From Nocardia sp. (lineage in GTDB: Bacteria; Actinomycetota; Actinomycetes; Mycobacteriales; Mycobacteriaceae), in the NCBI GenBank assembly GCA_013361595.1, contig JABFXT010000661.1:1-5380 (forward strand): a stretch of DNA of 5,380 bases. Direction: 5' to 3'. Positions 1-5,380 of this stretch are shown here, one piece after another. Position numbers and translations under genes: made by a program. How positions within the stretch are numbered: position 1 is the stretch's first letter; each line of letters begins with the position of its first letter. The notes beneath the pieces were generated by a model, which saw only the letters and a program-made list of their open reading frames with translations, made no database searches and was not told the DNA's origin.

Positions 1-902
1 GGGGCCTGTCGCAGATCCCACGCGGTGGTCCGCGCCGGCGCCATCGATCCGGCCTCGAACAGTTCGACGAGCGCGGTGAGGATCTCGCCGAGCCGGTCCG
101 GGCCGACCTCCATCAACATGAAGCTGTGGTAGTCCACACCGGGATGTTCGGCCGCCACGATATCGGGGTCGCGGCGGTCGAGCATGCCCATCTCCACGAA
201 CCGCCCGCCGCGCGGCAGCAGCCGCAGCGAAGCGTCCACGAATTCACCGGCCAGCGAGTCGAGCACGATATCGGCCCCGCGCCCGCCGGTCGCCGCCAGG
301 AACTTGGTTTCGAAATCGAGTGTGCGTGAATCACCGATCACCGAATCGTCGAAACCGAGCTCGCGCAGCACCTCCCATTTGGGTGTGCTGGCCGTGACCA
401 GCGTCCGCAGGCCCAGATGCCGGGCCAGCTGGATCGCCGCCAGCCCGACACCGCCGGTCGCCGCGTGCAACAGCAGCGTCTCCCCCGGCCGGGCCGCGGC
501 CAGATCCACCAGACCGTAATAGGCGGTGGCGTAGACGATCGGCACCGCCGCCGCCTGCGCGAACGACCAGCCGCGCGGTATCCGCGCGAGCAACCGCTGA
601 TCGGTCACGGCGACCGAACCGACCCCGGGGATCAGCCCGAACACCCGGTCGCCCGGCGCGAAGCCGGTGACGTCGGCGGCGACCTCGAGCACGACACCCG
701 CGCCCTCACCGCCGATCCGGCCGTGCGGATCGGGATAGGTACCCAGCGCGATGAGGACATCGCGGAAGTTCAGCCCCACCGCGCGCATCCCGATCCGGAC
801 CTGCCCGGGCGCCAGCGGTGCCGGGGCCTCGGAGTCGTGGGCGATCCGGAAGTTCTCCGCCGCCAAGGTGCCCTTGTCGCGCAGGGTGAGCGCCCAGGGC
901 CG
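1..902 (-). other. Enoylreductase (ER) domain, cut by the window edge
   Basis: Residues about 1493-1792 form an NADPH-dependent medium-chain reductase-type ER that saturates the enoyl double bond. The sequence starts [18 protein letters not shown] and has the core [15 protein letters not shown] (Asn1537), [11 protein letters not shown] and GDRVFGL. The nucleotide-binding loop is [21 protein letters not shown], with Gly1642, Gly1643 and Gly1645. Lys1667 in [12 protein letters not shown] and Asp1688 in DSRTLDFE correspond to the Lys/Asp pair implicated in catalysis in studied PKS ERs. The visible end WDLRQAP lies shortly before the usual AFRxMxxARHxGKxV ending, so only about 20-30 residues should be missing. 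Met1732-Leu1733 stand in GMLD where GKTD is usual. Since the AT is malonyl-type, the ER sets no methyl stereocentre here. Confidence 0.94.
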
Positions 903-3900
903 GGTCTCGGCGGGTGCGACAGCGAATTCCGCCGCGCCCGCGCGCCGGATCCGCGGTACGTAGGCTGTCGCGCCGCGCAAGGCCAGCTGGGGTTCGCCGG
1001 TGTGCGCGACGGCCGCGGCCACCCCGGACCGGTACTCGGTCCGATCGGCCAGGTCGACCAGCAGGATCCGATCCGGGTTCTCGCTCTGCGCGGTCCGCAG
1101 CAGACCCCAGCCGGCCGCCGCGGCCGGATCGACCGCTTCACCCGGATGCACGCCCACCGCGCGTTCCGTCACCGCCACGATCGAACTGTCACCGGCCAGC
1201 AGCCGCCGGACGCGCGCGCCCAGTTCGACAACCGATTCGAGGACCGCCGCCGGCAGCTCCGAACTGCCGCGGTCCACCGGCTCGAAGCGCAGTACCGTCA
1301 CCTCTCGGCCGCCGACGGTGACGTTCTCGCCGTCGGGCACGACAGTCCAGGACCCCGTCTCCGCAATCGCGGCCGCCGCCGGGACTTCGAGCCAGGCGAA
1401 TTCGTAACCCGCCCCTTCGGCCGGGCGCCGCGCGGCACCCAGGGCATCGGTGGCCAGCGGACGCAGGGTCAGCGCGCCGATCTCGGCCACGACCAGACCC
1501 GCCGGATCGGCCAGCGTCAGCGCGACCCGGTCCCCGTCCGCGGCACCGGCCGCGGTGGCCCGGATCCGCAACGTGGCAGCGCCCGTCGCGTACAGCGCGA
1601 CGTTCTCCCAGACGAAGGGGACCACGACCGCACCGTCCCCGGCGGCGGGTGCCAGACCGCCGCGCAGTACCGAATGCAGCGCCGCGTCCAGCAGCGCCGG
1701 ATGCACCCCGAAATCGGTATGTTCGGCGCGCACCGGTTCCGGTAGGGCGACCTCGGCGAACACCTCCGCGCCGCGCCGCCACAGCGCGGTCAGGCCGCGG
1801 AAGGCCGGCCCGTACCCGTAACCCTGCTCGGCCAGCTCGGCGTAGGTGTCCGCGACCGCGACCGCTGTCGCGCCCGACGGTGGCCAGTTCGCCAGGTCCG
1901 TGTCGAACGCGCCGACCGCCGCCGCGGTGGTGATCGTGCCGGTAGCGTGCCGGATCCATGCGGCCGGATCCGCGTCGGCAGCGGCGGATTCGTTCTCGGC
2001 TCCGGTTTGCGAATACACCGAGACCGTGCGGGTCCCGCCGTCGCCCGGATCGGACGCGACCACCCGCAGCGTCACCGCCCCGGTTTCCGGAATCGGCAGC
2101 GGCGCTTCGATCACCAGCTCCGCCAATCGGGGGCAGTCCACCGCGGCACCCACGTGCAACGCCATCTCCACCAGGGCCGCCCCGGGCAGCAGTGCCACCC
2201 CGGCGACCGCGTGATCGGCCAGCCACGGATGTCCGGAGCGGGTCAGCCGCCCGGTGAACACCACCTCGGCGGTATCCGGCAGCCGGATCATCGCGCCCAG
2301 CAGCGGATGGCCCGGATCGGCCATACCCGCCTGCCGGACATCGGGCACCGCGGCCGCCCGCGCCCAGTAGCGCTGATGCTGGAAGGCGTAGGTCGGCAGG
2401 TCCACCCGGCGAGCGGGCAGTGCACCGAACAGCGGCGTCCAATCCACCCCGAGCCCACCGATATGCGCCCACGCCAGCGCCGAAACGAACTGCGTCACCT
2501 CCGAGCCACCGCGCCGCGCGCTCGCGACGACCGTCGACCGGGCCTCGATATCCGGGGTCTCGGCCAGCGTCTGCCGGGTCATGGCCGTCAGCACCGCGTC
2601 GGGCCCGAGTTCGACGAAGCGGCGCGCACCGGCCGTGACCGCGGTATCGATCCCGGGCGCGAACCGGACACAGCCGCGGATCTGGTCGGCCCAGTACCGC
2701 GGTGCACGCAGTTCGCCGGCGGCCACGGCCGCGGTCAGATTCGACACGATCGGCAGCAGCGGTTCCCGGGCGGCGATATCCGCCGCCACCGCCTGGAACT
2801 CGTCGAGCACCGGTTCCATCAGCATCGAATGGAAGGCGTGGCTCACCCGGAGCCGGGAGGTCTTCACCCCGGCCGCGGCGAATTCGGCTTCGATCTCCTC
2901 GATTCCGGATACCGCGCCGGACAGCACCACCGCGGCCGGGCCGTTCACCGCGGCCACCGACACCCGCGCGCCGTAACCGGCGATCGCTTCGTGCGCGGCC
3001 GCCTCGGTCACCGCGACCGCGAGCATCGCCCCACCTTCGGGCAGCGCCCCCATGAGCCGGCCCCGGGCCGCCACCAGCGCACAGGCATCCGGCAGCGACC
3101 AGATACCGGCCACACAGGCGGCCGCGAGCTCGCCGATACTGTGGCCGATCAGCAGATCCGGTGCGACACCGCAGGATTCCAGCAACCGGAACATCGCGAT
3201 CTCGTACGCGAACAGCGCGGGCTGGGTGAACTCCGTGCGATCCAGCACCCCGCCGGGATCGCCGAACATCACCTCTTTCAGCGACTGCGTGGCCGGCGGT
3301 GCCGCGGGATCCGGACCGTCGTGGCCCGCGCTCGCCGATCCACCCGAGCGCTCCCACAGCAACGAATCGAATATCGCGCACACCTCGTCCAGTGCCGCCG
3401 CGAACACCGGGAACGCCGCGGCGAGTTCACGCCCCATTCCCACCCGCTGCGCGCCCTGACCGGTGAACAGGAAAGCCGTCTGCCCGGGCACCGCCGAGCC
3501 CTGGATCGTTCCCGGCGCCCCGGCCGCCACCTCGGCCAGTCCGGCGATCAGTTCGTCGCGATCGGCTCCGATGACCACCGCCCGCCGTTCGAGCAGCGCG
3601 CGCGATCCGGCCAGCGTCCGCGCCACCGCCCTGATATCCGCGTCCGGCCGGTCGGCCACCCAGGCGCGCAGCCGTTCGGCCTGCGCCCGCAGCGCCGTAT
3701 CCGATTTCGCCGAGAGCACCCACGCCACCACCGCCGGGCCGGGCTCTCCGACCGGGAGCGCGGCGGCCACCGGCGCCTCCTCGAGGATCACGTGCGCATT
3801 GGTCCCGCTGATACCGAACGACGAGACCCCGGCCCGGCGCACCCGGCCGTTCGCCGGCCACGGCCGCGCTTCGGTCAGCAACCGCACCTCTCCGGCCGAC

Positions 3901-5380
3901 CAATCCACGTGCGGGCTCGGCTCGTCCGCGTGCAGGGTCCGGGGCAGCAGTTCGTGCCGCAGCGCCTGCACCATCTTGATCACCCCGCCCACGCCCGAAG
4001 CGGCCTGAGTGTGACCGATATTCGATTTGAGCGCGCCCAGCCGCAGCGGTTCGCCCGCGCGGTCGTGTCCGTAGGCGGCCAACAGCGCGTGGGCTTCGAT
4101 CGGATCGCCGAGGGCGGTGCCGGTCCCGTGCGCCTCCACGACGTCGATATCGGCCGACCGGACCCCGGCGTTCGCCAGCGCCGCCGCGATCACCCGCTCC
4201 TGGGCGGGACCGTTCGGCGCGGTCAGGCCGTTACTGGCACCGTCCTGGTTGATCGCGCTGCCCCGCACCACGGCCAGCACCTCGTGGCCGAGCCGCCGGG
4301 CGTCGGACAGACGCTCCACCACCAGTACCGCCGCGCCCTCGGACCAGGCCACCCCGTCGGCGGCCGCCGAGAAGGATTTGCAGCGCCCGTCCCGGGCCAG
4401 TCCCCGCTGCCGGGAGAACTCCTGGAACACCATCGGTGTCGCCATCACCGTCGCACCGCCCACCAGCGCCAGCGAACTCTCGCCCTGGCGCAGGGCACGG
4501 CAGGCCAGATGCAGCGCGACCAGGGAGGACGAACAGGCGGTGTCCACGGTGATCGCGGGCCCTTCCAGCCCCAGCGCGTAGGCCACCCGGCCGGACACCA
4601 CACTGCCCACCGCGCCGGTGACCACATATCCCTCGACCTCGGGTCCGGCCCGGCGGGTCACGGTCTCGTAGTCCTGATACATCACGCCGGTGTAGACGCC
4701 GGTATCGCTGCCGTGCAGCGACGCCGGATCCAGCCCCGCGTGTTCGAGCGCCTCCCACGACACCTCGAGCAACAGTCGCTGCTGCGGATCCATCGCCGCC
4801 GCCTCACGCGGCCCGATCCCGAAGAATCCGGCGTCGAAATCGGCGGCGTCGTAGAGGAATCCGCCGCGCCGCGCGTACACGGTCCCGGGCTTGTCCGGGT
4901 CCGGATCGAACAGTCGTTCCAGATCCCAGCCGCGGTCGGCCGGGAAATCACCCGTCGCGTCCGTGCCCGCGGCCACCAGATCCCACAGATCCGCCGCCGA
5001 ACCCACCCCGCCGGGGAACCGGCACGCCATCCCCACGATCGCGATGGGCTCGTCCACCGGTACCGGCCGCGCCGTATCAGGAGTCTTCGCCGGGGCACCG
5101 CCGGTCGCGGGCGGTGCGACCCGGTCCATTACCAGCCGCGTCACGGCGGCGGGCGTCGGGTGATCGAACACCAGGGTGGAGGGCAGTCGCACACCGGTGG
5201 CCTCGGCCAGCCGGTTCCGGAACTCCACGCCGCCCAGCGAATCGAAACCGATCTCGTCGAACCGCTGTTCGGGCCCGATATCGGCGGCCGACGCGTGCCC
5301 GAGCACCGCGGCGGCCTCGCCCCGCACCAGGTCCACGAGCGTCCGCAGCCGCTCAGCCGGACGAACGTCCTGCAAGCCTT
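1..5380 (-). CDS. Modular type I polyketide synthase, internal fragment (ACP / KS-AT-DH-psiKR-ER)
   Basis: This is an internal piece of a multimodular type I PKS, a cytosolic megasynthase that builds polyketide chains from acyl-CoA units. The minus-strand frame with codons starting at 5378 and ending at 3 is open throughout (1,792 codons); no start, stop or ribosome site is in view, so the gene is partial at both ends. Domains follow in the order ACP, KS, AT, DH, structural KR half and ER, each identified from its own motifs. Diagnostic residues all fall in this one frame: ACP Ser47, KS Cys282/His417/His456, AT Ser747/His850, DH His1056/Asp1231, ER NADPH loop near 1642-1645. The ACP before the KS shows that at least two modules share this polypeptide. 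By family knowledge the module lays down a saturated two-carbon unit; product and cluster are unknown. I am very sure of the family and frame, and less sure of exact domain edges. Confidence 0.97.
939..1406 (-). other. Structural (non-catalytic) ketoreductase subdomain, psiKR
   Basis: Residues about 1325-1480 match the truncated Rossmann-like structural half of a type I ketoreductase, which in ER-containing modules lies between DH and ER while the catalytic half follows the ER. It begins with YEFAWLEVP and contains [20 protein letters not shown], the most conserved element of this subdomain, then [19 protein letters not shown]. It binds no cofactor; it stabilises the catalytic half. Its presence implies a catalytic KR beyond position 1. 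At about 156 residues it seems a little short for the family, mostly in the weakly conserved first part, but that comparison is from memory. Confidence 0.88.
1452..2309 (-). other. Dehydratase (DH) domain
   Basis: Residues 1024-1309 form a double-hotdog dehydratase that removes water from the beta-hydroxyacyl-ACP to give an enoyl intermediate. It opens with [13 protein letters not shown]. The catalytic His1056 (codon 2213-2211) is in [11 protein letters not shown], a complete HxxxGxxxxP motif. The second half has [10 protein letters not shown] (Tyr1189) and the catalytic acid Asp1231 (codon 1688-1686) in [10 protein letters not shown]. The domain closes with [13 protein letters not shown]. 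All recognised active-site elements are present and the length of about 286 is normal, so I infer that it is functional. Its activity needs the beta-hydroxyl made by a ketoreductase, whose catalytic half is not yet reached in this window. Confidence 0.95.
2364..2573 (-). other. Post-AT linker
   Basis: Residues about 936-1005 join AT to DH. The stretch includes [16 protein letters not shown] and ends in [14 protein letters not shown], the hallmark post-AT sequence that wraps back onto the KS in type I PKS structures. It is of ordinary length. The next 18 residues, up to His1024, are an unremarkable spacer before the DH. The exact AT/linker border is approximate. Confidence 0.85.
2574..3479 (-). 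other. Acyltransferase (AT) domain, malonyl-CoA type
   Basis: Residues about 634-935 load the extender unit from acyl-CoA onto the module's ACP. The nucleophile Ser747 (codon 3140-3138) sits in GHSIGELAA, and the partner His850 is the last residue of HAFH ([12 protein letters not shown]), 103 residues on as usual. HAFH, where methylmalonyl enzymes carry YASH, together with Ile after the Ser (methylmalonyl enzymes usually have Gln) and [14 protein letters not shown], indicates malonyl-CoA by the established AT signature rules. The substrate-related stretches AARGRLM and [10 protein letters not shown] are intact, and [10 protein letters not shown] closes the core. Between the first motif and Ser747 the domain is about 18-22 residues longer than a typical malonyl AT because of a Gly/Ser/Ala/Pro-rich insertion (residues about 675-697). 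The insertion keeps the frame and lies away from the catalytic motifs. Confidence 0.95.
3480..3776 (-). other. KS-AT linker (adaptor) region
   Basis: Residues 535-633 form the small structured adaptor that joins KS to AT in type I PKSs. Recognisable pieces are [20 protein letters not shown] near the start and [17 protein letters not shown] further on, which correspond to the usual LSA-K and RA-xxx-RRAVV elements. It has no catalytic role of its own; it positions the AT and contacts the ACP. Its length of about 100 residues is ordinary. Confidence 0.85.
3777..5051 (-). other. Ketosynthase (KS) domain, extending type
   Basis: Residues 110-534 (about 425, the normal length) form a beta-ketoacyl synthase that takes the chain from the upstream ACP and condenses it with the extender on its own ACP by decarboxylative Claisen condensation. 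The nucleophile is Cys282 (codon 4535-4533) in [13 protein letters not shown]; the presence of Cys rather than Gln shows an extending KS, not a loading KSQ. The two catalytic histidines are His417 in VEAHGTGT and His456 in [12 protein letters not shown], with Lys451 just before. The Cys-to-His spacing of 135 residues matches the family as I recall it. The domain opens with [15 protein letters not shown] and closes with [18 protein letters not shown]. One oddity is Gly189 in [10 protein letters not shown], where Ser is nearly always found. Confidence 0.97.
5052..5120 (-). other. Inter-module ACP-KS linker
   Basis: Residues 87-109 are a short Pro/Ala/Thr-rich linker between the upstream ACP and the KS, ending in VPVD directly before the KS start [15 protein letters not shown]. 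Such short flexible linkers mark a module boundary inside one polypeptide. There is no charged coiled-coil docking segment and no stop/start pair here, so chain transfer between these two modules is within the same protein rather than between subunits. Confidence 0.85.
5121..5360 (-). other. Acyl carrier protein (ACP) domain ending the upstream module
   Basis: Residues about 7-86 form a phosphopantetheine-carrying ACP. The attachment serine is Ser47 (codon 5240-5238) in the motif [17 protein letters not shown], a variant of the common LGFDSLTAVELRNRL. It is preceded by a typical first helix ([19 protein letters not shown]) and followed by [12 protein letters not shown], a standard type I ACP ending. 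The domain tethers the growing chain as a thioester and hands it to the KS that follows in the same chain. It belongs to the previous module, whose other domains lie beyond position 5380. The Gly-Gly after Ser-Leu, where Thr/Ser-Ala is usual, is a mild variation and not in itself a sign of inactivity. Confidence 0.95.

Noticed and set aside
417..1745. A 442-residue open frame on the plus strand
   Set aside because: It is antisense to DH, psiKR and ER, is Arg/Gln/Gly/Pro-rich, and has no recognisable domain. GC-rich codon bias on the real strand keeps the opposite frame open.
3288..3356. A possible frameshift in the AT explaining the unusual stretch
   Set aside because: Recognisable AT sequence continues in the same frame on both sides and the extra length is a multiple of three, so an in-frame insertion is simpler than two compensating errors.
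1189..3381. A 730-residue open frame on the minus strand
   Set aside because: It is in a different frame from the domain-bearing one and overlaps the AT and DH. Its translation is an Arg/Gly-rich low-complexity string without motifs, as expected for an off-frame in GC-rich DNA.
3463..4008. A 181-residue plus-strand open frame opposite KS/AT
   Set aside because: It is Ser/Ala/Arg/Thr-rich with no family resemblance and is antisense to well-supported KS and KS-AT linker sequence.
4231..4758. A 175-residue minus-strand open frame inside the KS
   Set aside because: It is shifted relative to the frame that holds the KS Cys-His-His residues, has low-complexity composition, and lies entirely within the KS coding region.
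5052..5120. A possible subunit boundary (stop, new start and docking domains) between ACP and KS
   Set aside because: There is no stop codon in the coding frame and the linker is only 23 residues of Pro/Ala/Thr-rich sequence, too short for a pair of docking domains.
1..5380. Promoters, terminators, RNA genes, mobile elements or CRISPR repeats
   Set aside because: The whole window is accounted for by one continuous coding frame with conserved domains. I saw no repeat array, inverted-repeat ends or AT-rich gap, and short GC palindromes are expected by chance in this composition.

Overview
The window lies wholly inside one very large gene for a modular type I polyketide synthase (PKS), read on the minus strand. 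One frame (codons beginning at positions 5378, 5375 and so on down to 5) is open from edge to edge, giving 1,792 whole codons with neither start nor stop. Both ends of the gene are therefore outside the window. Residue numbers used here count from the first complete codon at 5378. The DNA is strongly GC-rich (roughly 70 % by eye) with the usual GC-loaded third codon positions. Together with the PKS architecture this points to an actinomycete. A Nocardia-like genus is plausible from codon habits, but this is only a guess.

In translation order (high to low coordinates) the domains are: an acyl carrier protein (ACP) that closes one module (about 5360-5121); a 23-residue linker; a ketosynthase, KS (5051-3777); the KS-AT linker; an acyltransferase, AT, with malonyl-type motifs (3479-2574); a post-AT linker ending in the usual Arg-Tyr-Trp; a dehydratase, DH (2309-1452); a non-catalytic structural ketoreductase subdomain (1406-939); and an enoylreductase, ER (902 to the window edge), missing only its last few dozen residues at most. 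The catalytic ketoreductase and the ACP that should complete this module are expected just beyond position 1.

Taken together, the second module should accept the chain from the upstream ACP through the KS, extend it by two carbons from malonyl-CoA, and after ketoreduction, dehydration and enoyl reduction leave a fully saturated, unbranched CH2-CH2 unit. All catalytic residues I could check in KS, AT, DH and ER are present, so the module looks active. The final product cannot be named from a single module.

There are no RNA genes, promoters, terminators, mobile elements, CRISPR arrays or intergenic gaps. The points worth a second look are modest: an extra low-complexity stretch in the AT, two substitutions in normally well conserved motifs (KS and ER), and a strict codon-pair habit (all seven Asp-Ile pairs are GAT-ATC). 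I see no evidence of a new kind of system; this is a well-formed PKS module of possibly unknown product.
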